This document shows positions 1 through 8,246 of a DNA stretch of 64,000 nt, piece after piece. The position numbers and the translations under genes were made by a program. Within the stretch, counting starts at the first letter, position 1; each line of letters begins with the position of its first letter. This stretch comes from Streptomyces rishiriensis (GTDB taxonomy: Bacteria; Actinomycetota; Actinomycetes; Streptomycetales; Streptomycetaceae), in assembly GCF_003112535.1 (NCBI RefSeq), contig NZ_BEWA01000012.1, positions 248,001 through 312,000 of the forward strand, read 5' to 3'. The notes under the pieces were generated by a model. The model was not told where the DNA came from. It worked only from the letters and a program-made list of their open reading frames with translations, and ran no database searches.

Positions 1-345
1 CCGCAGAAGCTGGTCACCGGCATCGGCGGCATGCTTCTGCTCACCGCGTGCTTCGTGATGTGCCTGGACGCGTCCATCCGCGCGTTCGGCGACGGGTCGA
101 CCTCGCTGAGCATCGCCAGCGTCGCCGTCGTCTTCCTCGCCGGCAACGCGCTCGGCTCCGCCGCGCCGACGCCGGGCGGGGTCGGCGCGGTCGAGGCGAC
201 CCTGACGGTCGGTCTGATCGCGGTCGGGCTGCCCAAGGAGGTCGCGGCTCCCGCGGTGCTGCTCTTCCGTCTGCTGACGCTGTGGCTGCCGGTGCTCCCG
301 GGCTGGCTCGCCTTCAACCACCTGAGCCGCAAGGGCGCCCTGTAG
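1..345 (+). CDS. YbhN/UPF0104-like integral membrane protein, C-terminal part
   Basis: The reading frame is open from the first base, so the gene starts upstream of the window and only the last 114 residues are visible. It is strongly hydrophobic, with about three membrane segments. The conserved signature APTPGGVGAVEATL, followed by a Leu-rich segment and a LLTLWLPVLPGWLAF-like end, is typical of the lysylphosphatidylglycerol synthase transmembrane-region/YbhN (UPF0104) family. Members without the cytosolic synthase domain are of uncertain function and are thought to handle lipids or lipid-linked substrates. The N-terminus and any attached domain cannot be judged here. It is followed after 85 bases by a same-strand peptidase gene. 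Confidence 0.8.
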   Translation, partial: PQKLVTGIGGMLLLTACFVMCLDASIRAFGDGSTSLSIASVAVVFLAGNALGSAAPTPGGVGAVEATLTVGLIAVGLPKEVAAPAVLLFRLLTLWLPVLPGWLAFNHLSRKGAL

Positions 346-430
346 GGCCCGCCCGGCCGAGCCGGACTGCCGTCCCTCGTACGGGCCCGCGCCCCGCGCG
401 CGTGCCCGCACACCGCCGCAGGATGGGTTC

Positions 431-1987
431 ATGCCGAATCCCTCGCGTCCGCGCGTCGCCGCCGTGACCGCCGCCTGCGCGCTGTTGTCCTCCCTGGTGG
501 CGGGCTGCGGCGACGAGGCACACGACGGGGCACGCGACGAGGGGCTGACGGCCCAGAAGCTGACCTGGAAGGACTGTCCCGCCCCCTCGCAGGCGGAAGG
601 AGGGGGCGGTGCGCCCTCCGCGCTGCCGCACGGCGGGGCATGGCAGTGCGCCACCATGAAGGCGCCCCTCGACTGGGCGGACCCGCACGGCGACACCGTC
701 GGCATCGCCCTGATCAGGGTCCGGGCCGACGGCGACCGCAGCAGGCGCATCGGCTCGCTGATCTTCAACTTCGGCGGCCCGGGCGGCTCGGGCGTCTCCA
801 CGCTGCCCGCCTTCGGCGACCAGTACGCGGCCCTGCGCACCCGCTACGACCTGGTGAGCTTCGACCCGCGCGGCGTCGGCCGCAGCGCCGGCGTGCGATG
901 CGAGAACGACCAGCAGCTCGACGCCTACTTCCAGCAGGACTCCACACCCGACGACGCCACGGAGCGCACCGCCCTGCTGAAGAACACCAAGAAGTTCAAC
1001 GCGGCCTGCGAGAAGAACTCCGCGAAGATGCTGCCGCATGTGCGGACCACCGACGCGGCCCGTGACATGGACCTGATGCGCGAGGTGCTCGGCGATCGGA
1101 AGATGCACTACTTCGGCATCTCCTACGGCACCGAACTGGGCGGCGTGTACGCCCACCTGTTCCCGAAGAACGTGGGGCGGGCGGTCTTCGACGGCGTCGT
1201 CGACCCCACGCAGACGTCCGAGCAGGGCTCGCTCGGACAGGCCAGGGGCTTCCAGCTCGCGCTCGACAACTTCGCCGACGACTGCACGTCCAAGACGGAG
1301 GACTGTCCCGTCGGGGACACGGCGCGCGACGTCGAGGACCGGATCGCGGAACTTCTGCGGGCCCTCGACCGCAAGCCGATCCCGGGCATCTTCCCGCGGG
1401 TGCTGACCCAGAGCGCCGCGACGAACGGCATCGCGCAAGCGCTGTACGCCAAGGAGTTCTGGACGTACCTCACCGAGGGCCTCGAACAGGCCTACGCGGG
1501 GGACGGCCAGACCCTGATGCTGCTGTCCGACCTGATGAACGGGCGCAGCGAGAACGGCGAGTACAGCAACCTCACGGCCGCCAACGTCTCCATCAACTGC
1601 GCCGACGACAAGCCTCGCTACTCGACCTCCTACGTGCAGGAGAGGCTGCCCCGGTTCCGCGCCGCCTCCCGCGTCTTCGGGGACTTCCTGGCCTGGGGCA
1701 TGGTGAGTTGCACCGACTGGGCCGTGCCGGGCGCCGCCGACCATCCGGACGTGAGCGCGCGGGGTTCCGCGCCGATCCTGGTCGTGGGCAACACCGGGGA
1801 CCCGGCGACCCCGTACGAGGGCGCGGGCAAGATGGTGGACGCGCTGGGCCGGGGGGTCGGGGTCGAGCTGACGTACAAGGGGCAGGGTCACGGCGCGTAC
1901 GACAGCAAGAACAAGTGCGTGCAGGCAGCGGTGAACGGCTACCTGCTGAACGGCACTGTGCCCGCCGCCGGAACCGTCTGCTCCTGA
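431..1987 (+). CDS. Secreted lipoprotein alpha/beta-hydrolase, tripeptidyl-aminopeptidase type (S33)
   Basis: 518 residues. The N-terminus is a lipoprotein signal ending in LVAGC, so the mature enzyme is probably anchored outside the membrane. The catalytic machinery of the TAP-like S33 family is visible: the oxyanion loop FNFGGPGGSG at about residues 112-121, the nucleophile elbow GISYG with Ser231, the acid NTGDPATP with Asp457 and the base GQGHGAY with His487. The family removes short peptides from the N-termini of secreted proteins or peptides. Start ATG at 431. The gene lies 155 bases before a paralogue of almost the same length. Substrate is not predictable; the family assignment is firm. 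Confidence 0.92.
   Translation: MPNPSRPRVAAVTAACALLSSLVAGCGDEAHDGARDEGLTAQKLTWKDCPAPSQAEGGGGAPSALPHGGAWQCATMKAPLDWADPHGDTVGIALIRVRADGDRSRRIGSLIFNFGGPGGSGVSTLPAFGDQYAALRTRYDLVSFDPRGVGRSAGVRCENDQQLDAYFQQDSTPDDATERTALLKNTKKFNAACEKNSAKMLPHVRTTDAARDMDLMREVLGDRKMHYFGISYGTELGGVYAHLFPKNVGRAVFDGVVDPTQTSEQGSLGQARGFQLALDNFADDCTSKTEDCPVGDTARDVEDRIAELLRALDRKPIPGIFPRVLTQSAATNGIAQALYAKEFWTYLTEGLEQAYAGDGQTLMLLSDLMNGRSENGEYSNLTAANVSINCADDKPRYSTSYVQERLPRFRAASRVFGDFLAWGMVSCTDWAVPGAADHPDVSARGSAPILVVGNTGDPATPYEGAGKMVDALGRGVGVELTYKGQGHGAYDSKNKCVQAAVNGYLLNGTVPAAGTVCS
1064..1181 (+). repeat. 118-bp identical tract, copy 1 (peptidase paralogue A)
   Basis: Every base from 1064 to 1181 matches 2806-2923 in the downstream paralogue, including third codon positions, while sequence on both sides diverges at once. 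It covers the codons around the nucleophile Ser231. This looks like a recent gene-conversion tract. Confidence 0.9.
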
Positions 1988-2142
1988 CGCCCGCCGCACT
2001 CCCGGACGGACCTCTGCGGATTGCGAAAACCCGCAGGTCAAAAGGTTATCCACAGGCTCCGACGGGCGGATCGTCCGCCGCCTACCATGGCCTGACAGCC
2101 GTCCGCCGCCGAGCGCGGGCGGCCTGCGAGGGGGGAAGTGCA

Positions 2143-3705
2143 ATGGCGCGATGGGGACGATGGACGGCGCTGGGGGCCGCCGCCGCACTGCTGGCGACGG
2201 GCTGTGGCGGCGCGTCGGGCGGGAGCGGGGACGGCAAGGGGAGCACGGCCGACGCGCACGCCCCGACCGGCTCCTCCGCGACGCCGGGCGCCGCGGTCGC
2301 CCTGCCCTCCTCTCTGACCCGGCAGAAGCTGGACTGGGGACGCTGCAAGAACACCGCGGACTCCGCCGCGCCGGACGGCGACTGGCAGTGCGCCACGATG
2401 AAGACGCCCCTGGACTGGTCGAGGCCGGACGGCGACACGATCGGCATCGCCCTGGTGCGCGCCAGGTCCCGCGCGAGCGGAGGCGACCGGGCGGGCTCGC
2501 TGCTGTTCAACTTCGGCGGCCCCGGCGGCTCGGGCGTCTCGACGCTGCCCGCGTTCGGGTCCGTGTTCTCCTCGCTGCGCGAGCACTACGACCTGGTGAG
2601 CTGGGATCCGCGCTCGGTCGGCGCCAGCGAGGGCGTCCGCTGTCGCAGCGACAAGGACATCCAGGCCGCCGAGTCGCTGGACTACACCCCCGACACCCCG
2701 GCCGAGGAACAGGCCTTCTTCCAGGACGCCACCGACTTCGGCAAGGGCTGTGCGAAGGCGGCGGGCACGCTGCTGGCGCACGCGTCGACGACCGACAGCG
2801 CCCGCGACATGGACCTGATGCGCGAGGTGCTCGGCGATCGGAAGATGCACTACTTCGGCATCTCCTACGGCACCGAACTGGGCGGCGTGTACGCCCACCT
2901 GTTCCCGAAGAACGTGGGGCGGGTCGTCCTGGACGCGGTCGTCGACCCGAGCGCCGACGCGGTGGGCCATGCGCGGAACCAGGCGCGCGGCTTCCAGCGC
3001 GCGCTCGACGACTACCTCGAGTCGACCGGTGAGGACCCGAAGAAGGGCAGCCAGGAGATCGCGGACCTGCTGGACCGGCTCGACGCCAGGCCGCTGCCCA
3101 CCTCGGGCGGGCGGAAGCTGACGCAGACGCTCGCCCTCACCGGCATCGTCGTGCCGCTGTACAGCGAGCAGAGCTGGCCGCGCCTGACCACCGCCCTGGC
3201 GGCGGCGAAGGACGGGGACGGCACCGAGCTTCTGGCGCTCGCCGACGGCTACAACGACCGCGACTCCTCGGGGCACTACGGCACGTCGGCCCACTCCCAA
3301 CGGGTCATATCGTGCCTGGACGACCGGCAGAGGCCGACCGCGGAGGCGACGAAGAAGCGGCTGGCGGAGTTCGAGAAGATCTCGCCCGTCTTCGGGGACT
3401 TCCTGGGCTGGGACACGGCCGGCTGGTGCCACGACTGGCCGGTGGCCGGACAGTACGACACCCCGGAGGTGAGCGCGGCGGGCTCGGCTCCGATCCTGCT
3501 GGTCGGCAACACCGGGGACCCGGCCACGCCCTACGAGGGCGCGCGCAGGATGGCGGACGAGCTCGGCAAGGGGGTCGGAGTGCTGCTCACGTGGAAGGGC
3601 GAGGGGCACGGCGCCTACACGAGCGGGAACGCCTGCGTCGGCTCGACGGTGAACGCCTACCTGCTGAAGGGGACGGTGCCGAAGGACGGCAAGGTCTGCT
3701 CATGA
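2143..3705 (+). CDS. Secreted lipoprotein alpha/beta-hydrolase, tripeptidyl-aminopeptidase type (S33), paralogue of 431-1987
   Basis: 520 residues from ATG 2143, chosen because GGGGGAAG at 2131-2138 sits a few bases upstream and the protein then begins with a short basic stretch and a lipobox (LLATGC). Same architecture as the upstream paralogue: FNFGGPGGSG oxyanion loop, GISYG elbow with Ser241, GNTGDPATP acid and GEGHGAY histidine near the end. The two proteins align along their whole length but are clearly diverged except for one identical DNA tract. Own promoter possible in the 155-base gap, which contains an AT-richer stretch around 2030-2050. It converges with moeZ and ends at a hairpin at 3709-3749. 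Confidence 0.92.
   Translation: MARWGRWTALGAAAALLATGCGGASGGSGDGKGSTADAHAPTGSSATPGAAVALPSSLTRQKLDWGRCKNTADSAAPDGDWQCATMKTPLDWSRPDGDTIGIALVRARSRASGGDRAGSLLFNFGGPGGSGVSTLPAFGSVFSSLREHYDLVSWDPRSVGASEGVRCRSDKDIQAAESLDYTPDTPAEEQAFFQDATDFGKGCAKAAGTLLAHASTTDSARDMDLMREVLGDRKMHYFGISYGTELGGVYAHLFPKNVGRVVLDAVVDPSADAVGHARNQARGFQRALDDYLESTGEDPKKGSQEIADLLDRLDARPLPTSGGRKLTQTLALTGIVVPLYSEQSWPRLTTALAAAKDGDGTELLALADGYNDRDSSGHYGTSAHSQRVISCLDDRQRPTAEATKKRLAEFEKISPVFGDFLGWDTAGWCHDWPVAGQYDTPEVSAAGSAPILLVGNTGDPATPYEGARRMADELGKGVGVLLTWKGEGHGAYTSGNACVGSTVNAYLLKGTVPKDGKVCS
2806..2923 (+). repeat. 118-bp identical tract, copy 2 (peptidase paralogue B)
   Basis: Identical to 1064-1181 at all 118 positions; see that entry. 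It covers the nucleophile elbow around Ser241. Confidence 0.9.
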
Positions 3706-3708
3706 CGA

Positions 3709-3749
3709 CGGCGGGGGCTGCGCGCACTCGTGGCGCGCAGCCCCCGCCG
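3709..3749. terminator. Bidirectional hairpin terminator between convergent genes
   Basis: A perfect 17-bp GC-rich stem (3709-3725 with 3733-3749) around a 7-base loop lies just past the peptidase stop and before the moeZ stop. No U-tract is present, as is common in Streptomyces. Confidence 0.85.
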
Positions 3750-3789
3750 ATCCGACCGGGCGACCCGATGGGCGGAGCGAACGGTCCCG

Positions 3790-4968
3790 TCAGTAGACGG
3801 GCTTGCTCGGCTCGATCTGGTGGACCCAGCCGATCACGCCACCGCCGACGTGCACGGCGTCCGAGAAGCCCGCGGACTTCAGCACGGCGAGGACTTCCGC
3901 ACTGCGGACACCCGTCTTGCAGTGCAAGACGATCTTCTTGTCCTGCGGCAGGCCCTCCAGGGCGGTGCCCATCAGGAACTCGTTCTTCGGGATCAGCTTG
4001 GCGCCCGGAATGGAGACGATCTCGTACTCGTTCGGCTCGCGGACGTCGATGATCTCGATGTTCTCGCCGTCGTCGATCCACTCCTTGAGCTGCTTGGGAG
4101 TGATCGTGGCACCGGCCGCCGCCTGCTGGGCCTCCTCGGAGACGACGCCGCAGAAGGCCTCGTAGTCGATGAGCTCGGTGACGGTGGGGTTCTCGCCGCA
4201 GACCGCGCAGTCGGGGTCCTTGCGTACCTTGACCTGCCGGTACTGCATCTCCAGGGCGTCGTAGATCATCAGACGGCCGACGAGCGGCTCGCCGATGCCC
4301 GCGAGGAGCTTGATGGCCTCGTTGACCTGGATGGAGCCGATCGACGCGCACAGCACGCCGAGGACGCCGCCCTCGGCGCAGGAGGGGACCATGCCCGGGG
4401 GCGGGGGCTCCGGGTACAGGCAGCGGTAGCAGGGACCGTGCTCGGACCAGAAGACCGAGGCCTGTCCGTCGAAGCGGTAGATCGAGCCCCACACGTACGG
4501 CTTGTTGAGCAGCACGCACGCGTCGTTGACCAGGTAGCGGGTCGCGAAGTTGTCCGTGCCGTCGACGATCAGATCGTACTGACCGAAGATCTCCATCACG
4601 TTCTCGGCTTCGAGCCGCTCTTCGTGAAGGACCACGTTCACGTACGGGTTGATGCCGAGGACGGAGTCGCGGGCGGACGCGGCCTTGGAGCGGCCGATGT
4701 CGGCCTGGCTGTGGATGATCTGCCGCTGGAGGTTCGACTCGTCGACCTCGTCGAACTCCACGATGCCGAGCGTGCCCACGCCCGCCGCGGCCAGGTACAT
4801 CAGCGCCGGCGAGCCCAGGCCGCCGGCGCCGACACAGAGCACCTTGGCGTTCTTCAGCCGCTTCTGCCCGTCCATCCCCACATCGGGGATGATCAGGTGG
4901 CGGGAGTACCGTCGGACCTCGTCTACGGTGAGCTCAGAGGCTGGCTCGACCAGGGGTGGCAGCGACAC
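3790..4968 (-). CDS. moeZ: MoeZ: adenylyltransferase/sulfurtransferase (E1-like ThiF domain plus rhodanese)
   Basis: 392 residues. The E1-like domain carries the nucleotide loop GAGGLGS at residues 47-53, Cys197 in a SCAEGGVLG context, and zinc Cys pairs C180/C183 and C254/C257. A C-terminal rhodanese domain (about 290-392) has the persulfide Cys350 in HCKTGVRSAE. MoeZ adenylates the C-terminal Gly of small sulfur-carrier proteins (MoaD-, ThiS- and CysO-like) and converts it to a thiocarboxylate, serving molybdopterin, thiamine and cysteine synthesis and some natural products. Cytosolic. No carrier gene lies nearby. In mycobacteria moeZ is next to the DUF3152 metalloprotease gene; here about 11 kb separates them. 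Confidence 0.97.
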   Translation of the reverse strand: MSLPPLVEPASELTVDEVRRYSRHLIIPDVGMDGQKRLKNAKVLCVGAGGLGSPALMYLAAAGVGTLGIVEFDEVDESNLQRQIIHSQADIGRSKAASARDSVLGINPYVNVVLHEERLEAENVMEIFGQYDLIVDGTDNFATRYLVNDACVLLNKPYVWGSIYRFDGQASVFWSEHGPCYRCLYPEPPPPGMVPSCAEGGVLGVLCASIGSIQVNEAIKLLAGIGEPLVGRLMIYDALEMQYRQVKVRKDPDCAVCGENPTVTELIDYEAFCGVVSEEAQQAAAGATITPKQLKEWIDDGENIEIIDVREPNEYEIVSIPGAKLIPKNEFLMGTALEGLPQDKKIVLHCKTGVRSAEVLAVLKSAGFSDAVHVGGGVIGWVHQIEPSKPVY

Positions 4969-5031
4969 GGGGACTCCGTTGGTCGGTCGATCACTACAGT
5001 TGTTCTCCCCGTAACACTGCCACGGCCTTCT

Positions 5032-5790
5032 TCATTCCGAGACACCTGTTCCAATGCGCGAGACGATGTCGTCCCAGTAGCCGGGCATGGTCTCCCAGGG
5101 GTCGGCCAGGCCCGCGCGGTCGGGGCCGTCGGTGAACCAGATCGTCCCCGCGCCCTGCCAGCGGGCGATGCGCAGCGCCTCGTCGAGATGACAGCGCGGC
5201 ACCCCGTGCACGAGGTGGCAGAAGCGCTCGGGCGGATGCTCGGCGGTCCACTCCGCCACCTGCGACCAGCGGTAGTCGGTCCAGGGGCCGCGGAAGGTGA
5301 CCAACTGGTCGGCGTGCTCGGCGTAGCCGGGATAAGGGTGGGCTCCGTGTCCCAGGACGAGGTGGGGCGTGTCATGGAGCGTCCGGAGCGTGTCGGTCGT
5401 GCGGCGCACCGCGGGGAGCACGGCCCGCTCGGCCGGACAGCGGTCCAGGAGGAAGCCGTCGACCTGGTACCAGCCGAGATGACGCCGTGCGTCGGAGATC
5501 ACCTCGGCGAAGGCGCGGGCGCCGTGGCGGAGGTCGAGGCGTCCGAGGACGCGGACGCCCGCGTTGCGCAGTCGGCCCGCGGACTCCAGGCAGCGCGGGT
5601 CGGGCCGGACGCCGGGCCCGTCGGCGACGTCGAGGACGACCCAGTGCAGCGGCCGGCCGGGGCGGGCGAGCTCGGCCCACTCGGCCGGTGCGAGAAGGGG
5701 GTGCGCGAGGCCCGGGACGCCGAGGCCGGTGCGGACGTCGGTGGCGCCGGCGCTCGCGGTGCCCGCCGGTCTACCGGTCAGATACGACAT
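5032..5790 (-). CDS. Spherulation-specific family 4 (spherulin-4) protein, putative polysaccharide hydrolase
   Basis: 252 residues; ATG at 5790 preceded by GGATGGAGG. No signal peptide is visible. It resembles the spherulin-4 family: early VLDVADGPG strand, the helix-strand pattern with RLDLRHG, then WYQVDGFLLDR and a late GTIWFTDGPD. Characterised spherulin-4 enzymes (fungal Sph3, GH135) are retaining glycosidases that cut alpha-1,4-linked N-acetylgalactosamine polymers, and PelA carries a related barrel. That this protein is a galactosaminidase is an inference from family and context. It is the last gene of the operon and overlaps the epimerase stop by 13 bases, so translation is probably coupled. 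The acidic residues in WYQVDGFLLD are candidates for catalysis. Confidence 0.8.
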   Translation of the reverse strand: MSYLTGRPAGTASAGATDVRTGLGVPGLAHPLLAPAEWAELARPGRPLHWVVLDVADGPGVRPDPRCLESAGRLRNAGVRVLGRLDLRHGARAFAEVISDARRHLGWYQVDGFLLDRCPAERAVLPAVRRTTDTLRTLHDTPHLVLGHGAHPYPGYAEHADQLVTFRGPWTDYRWSQVAEWTAEHPPERFCHLVHGVPRCHLDEALRIARWQGAGTIWFTDGPDRAGLADPWETMPGYWDDIVSRIGTGVSE

Positions 5791-6740
5791 GCCGCCTCCA
5801 TCCAGATGTCGGCCAGGGACTCCTCGAGGTTGATGCGGGGCCGCCAGCCGAGCCGGTCGCGGGCCGTGCGCACATCTGCCTGCTGCCAGCTGCCGCAGCC
5901 GTCCGGATACGGGTACGCGACCGGCCCGGCATGGTCGGCTTCGAGGCGGGGATGCCCGATGGCGCTCCTGAGGTGCCCGCCGGGCGGGCCGTCGAGTTCG
6001 TGGAGGGCGCCGCCGTACCCGGCCACGCGCGCGAGGACCGCGGCGGTGTCGCGCAGCCGGACGGCGCGACCCGAACCGATGTTGATGACGCCCTGCGCGG
6101 CGGAGAGGGAGGCCGCGTGCACGGCTCGGGCGACGTCCCGGACGTCGATGAAGTCGCGCTGGACGCCGAGGCCGCCGAGCTTGAGCTCGCCGTCCCCGGA
6201 CTGCATCGCGCGGCGCATGGCCTCGGCGAGCCGGCCCAGCGGGGAGCCGGCGGGCGTGCCGGGGCCCGCGGGCGAGAACACCCGGAGCACGACGGCGTCC
6301 AGACCGGAGCCGAGCACGAGTTCGGTGGCGGCGAGTTTGCTGACGCCGTACGGGCCGCCGGGGCGCGGCACGGCGTCCTCGGCGGTGGAGGAGCCGGGCT
6401 GGCTCGGGCCGTACTCGGCGCCGCAGCCGATCTGCACCAGCCGGGCGCCGCAGCCGCTGCGGCGCAGGGCCTCGCAGACGGTGGCGACGGCGACGGTGTT
6501 GTGCCGGGTGAGCTCGCGGGCGCCGCCGCGGGTGGTGCCCGCGCAGTTGACGACGACCTGGGGGTGGACCGCGTCGAGGAACCGGGTGAGCGCGCCGGGG
6601 CTGCCGGACGCGAGGTCGAAGCGGACGTCGGCGTCGTCGCCGCGGCCGAGCGCGGTGAGCTGGACGGCCGGGTCGGCGAGCAGACGGTCGGCGACGAACC
6701 GGCCGAGGTAGCCGTTGGCTCCGATCAGCAGGACCCTCAT
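5778..6740 (-). CDS. NAD(P)-dependent epimerase/dehydratase (extended SDR)
   Basis: 320 residues. The Rossmann motif GANGYLG is at the very N-terminus (residues 7-13) and the catalytic pair appears as YGVSK, both typical of extended short-chain dehydrogenases that epimerise, dehydrate or reduce nucleotide sugars. The later ISODFRDV-type region reads FIDVRDVARA, matching sugar-nucleotide epimerases. ATG 6740 shares a 4-base ATGA overlap with the stop of the collagen-like peptide gene, so the two are translationally coupled. Position in the operon suggests it supplies or modifies an activated sugar for the PelF-like glycosyltransferase, for example UDP-GlcNAc to UDP-GalNAc; the exact reaction is not visible. 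Confidence 0.9.
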   Translation of the reverse strand: MRVLLIGANGYLGRFVADRLLADPAVQLTALGRGDDADVRFDLASGSPGALTRFLDAVHPQVVVNCAGTTRGGARELTRHNTVAVATVCEALRRSGCGARLVQIGCGAEYGPSQPGSSTAEDAVPRPGGPYGVSKLAATELVLGSGLDAVVLRVFSPAGPGTPAGSPLGRLAEAMRRAMQSGDGELKLGGLGVQRDFIDVRDVARAVHAASLSAAQGVINIGSGRAVRLRDTAAVLARVAGYGGALHELDGPPGGHLRSAIGHPRLEADHAGPVAYPYPDGCGSWQQADVRTARDRLGWRPRINLEESLADIWMEAACRI

Positions 6741-6874
6741 CGTGCCGCTCCCGGGGTGTGCGTCGCGGCGGTAGCGGGGGCCGTGGGTGCTCCGGTCACC
6801 CCGTGTGCTCCGGCGACCGCGGGTGCCCCGGTGGCACCGGTGGCACCGGTCGCTCCGGATCGGGAGGTGGTCAT
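6737..6874 (-). CDS. Collagen-like micropeptide (45 aa)
   Basis: A short gene with a near-ideal ribosome site: GAAGGAGA, 6 bases, then ATG at 6874. It encodes 45 residues that begin MTTSRS and then run GATGATGATGAP, later GAHGVTGAP, ending HTPGAAR. Glycine falls at every third position in two blocks, as in collagen-like bacterial proteins. The stop overlaps the epimerase ATG (ATGA), strong evidence for translation. At the DNA level a 9-base unit repeats at 6837-6858. There is no signal peptide or membrane segment. Function unknown; it could be a coupling ORF for the epimerase, or a small structural or assembly peptide of the polysaccharide operon. A longer reading from 6949 lacks a ribosome site. 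Confidence 0.7.
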   Translation of the reverse strand: MTTSRSGATGATGATGAPAVAGAHGVTGAPTAPATAATHTPGAAR

Positions 6875-7004
6875 CTGGTCTCTCCTTCGAGGGTGTTGCG
6901 GTGGGTTGCGGCCGGGTGGAGGCACGCGCGCGTCGTGCCCGCGGGGCACGGTGGGGGCTGCGTCACGCGAGGCGGCCGGAGGTGCGGGCGATGGCGGGCT
7001 CGGT

Positions 7005-8246
7005 TCAGCACGGCTGGTCCGATCGGACGTGGGCGGAGGCCCTGGTCAGCGTCCGGGACGCGTGGATCAGCAGGATCAGGGCGGCGCTCGCGCAGACGAG
7101 GGCGGGGATGCCGGCCGGGCCCCATTCGGCCAAGAGGCTCTCGACGGGTGTGGCCAGGAAGCCGCATCCGGGCAGGCGGCCCGCGAAGACGGTGGCCGGG
7201 GCGAGCACCTCCGCCGCTCCGACGCCCGCGATGACGACGGCCGGGGCGTGGGAGAAGCCGTGCACGGTGAGAAGGCGGGCGAGGAAGAGGAGGGCCCCCA
7301 GGGTGAGGACGGGGGCGTAGTCGGCGGGCTCGCCCAGCACGGCGGCGCACAGGGCGGTCAGGGCGGTGAGCGCGCACAGGAACAGGGCGAGGGCGGCGAG
7401 CAGCAGCGGCTGCACACCGGCCGCGAACTCCTCCAGGCCACGGCTGGAGTTCAGGCGGCGGCGGGCCCGCACGGCGAGGAAGTGGGCGCTCCAGGCCGCG
7501 GGCGCGCAGGCCAGGGTGAGAGTCAGCAGGGGGGCGGCGGCGAACGGCCAGGGGCCGCCGGACGTGCCGTCGGGCAGGGCGTCGGGGCCGCCGTCGACGG
7601 CGGCGCGCAGCAGGCCGTCGCCGAGGGCGGTGTAGCCGATGAGCCAGCAGGTCCAGGCCTCGGTCCGCAGGCCGTGGTGGGCACGGCGGGGCCCGCTCAG
7701 GGGGCCCCGGCGCAGCGTCGCGTGCACGGCGAGCGCCACGGCGAGGAGGCCCGTGGCGGCGACGAGGAGGCAGGTCCGCCCGTCGGTGAGGCGTACTCCG
7801 GTCAAGGCCGCGGCGCACAGGGCCCCCGGCAGGAGGGTGAGCAGCGCCCGGTCCAGTCGGGGCCGGGGTGGGGCGGGGGGCACGGCGGGCGGGGGCGCGT
7901 CGGCGTCACGGGGCACGCGGGCGTACATCTCCTCGGCGAGGGAGAAGACGTCCCGGTGCCGAAAGCGCGCCGCGGTGCGGTCGGTGACCCCGTGCGCCTC
8001 CAGGCCGGCCGCGATCTCCAGGGGGTCGACGGCCCGTTCGCACAGTTCGCGGTGACGGTGCATCAGGGCCTTCACCGGATCAGCCGCCGCACGGCGGGCA
8101 CCGACCGGCCCGCGGCGGTCGGGGCCGACACCCGCGTCGGAGCGGGCGTCGGGGCGCGCGTCGAGGCCTGCGTCGAAGCGTGCGTCGGGGCCGGTGTCGG
8201 GGCCGCCCGATGCCCCTGGCCGGTCCAGTTCGCCGAGCCCGCTCAT
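7005..8246 (-). CDS. Polytopic membrane protein of the polysaccharide operon
   Basis: 413 residues from ATG 8246 (GGAGGGAGC upstream), overlapping the glycosyltransferase stop by 4 bases (ATGA). The first ~130 residues are cytosolic: a disordered Asp/Gly/Ala-rich stretch and a conserved block (MHRHRELCERA to DVFSLAEEMYARVP) resembling a small helical regulatory segment; a Pro-rich linker follows. The rest is very hydrophobic with about eight to ten membrane helices and a basic loop VRARRRLNSS. I do not recognise a named family. Its place after a PelF-like glycosyltransferase makes a role in polymer synthesis or export plausible (the job PelE/PelG do in Pel systems), but no PelG similarity is evident by eye. 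Confidence 0.8.
   Translation of the reverse strand: MSGLGELDRPGASGGPDTGPDARFDAGLDARPDARSDAGVGPDRRGPVGARRAAADPVKALMHRHRELCERAVDPLEIAAGLEAHGVTDRTAARFRHRDVFSLAEEMYARVPRDADAPPPAVPPAPPRPRLDRALLTLLPGALCAAALTGVRLTDGRTCLLVAATGLLAVALAVHATLRRGPLSGPRRAHHGLRTEAWTCWLIGYTALGDGLLRAAVDGGPDALPDGTSGGPWPFAAAPLLTLTLACAPAAWSAHFLAVRARRRLNSSRGLEEFAAGVQPLLLAALALFLCALTALTALCAAVLGEPADYAPVLTLGALLFLARLLTVHGFSHAPAVVIAGVGAAEVLAPATVFAGRLPGCGFLATPVESLLAEWGPAGIPALVCASAALILLIHASRTLTRASAHVRSDQPC

Noticed and set aside
3730..6711. 993-codon open frame on the plus strand across moeZ, the spherulin-4 gene and the epimerase gene
   Set aside because: It is antisense to three well-supported genes. Long antisense frames are normal in high-GC DNA, because stop codons are rare when third positions are G or C, and no domain or ribosome site supports it.
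6737..6949. Longer version of the collagen-like peptide from the ATG at 6949
   Set aside because: No ribosome site; the ATG at 6874 has an ideal GAAGGAGA at proper spacing, and the extra residues are basic, Pro-rich noise.
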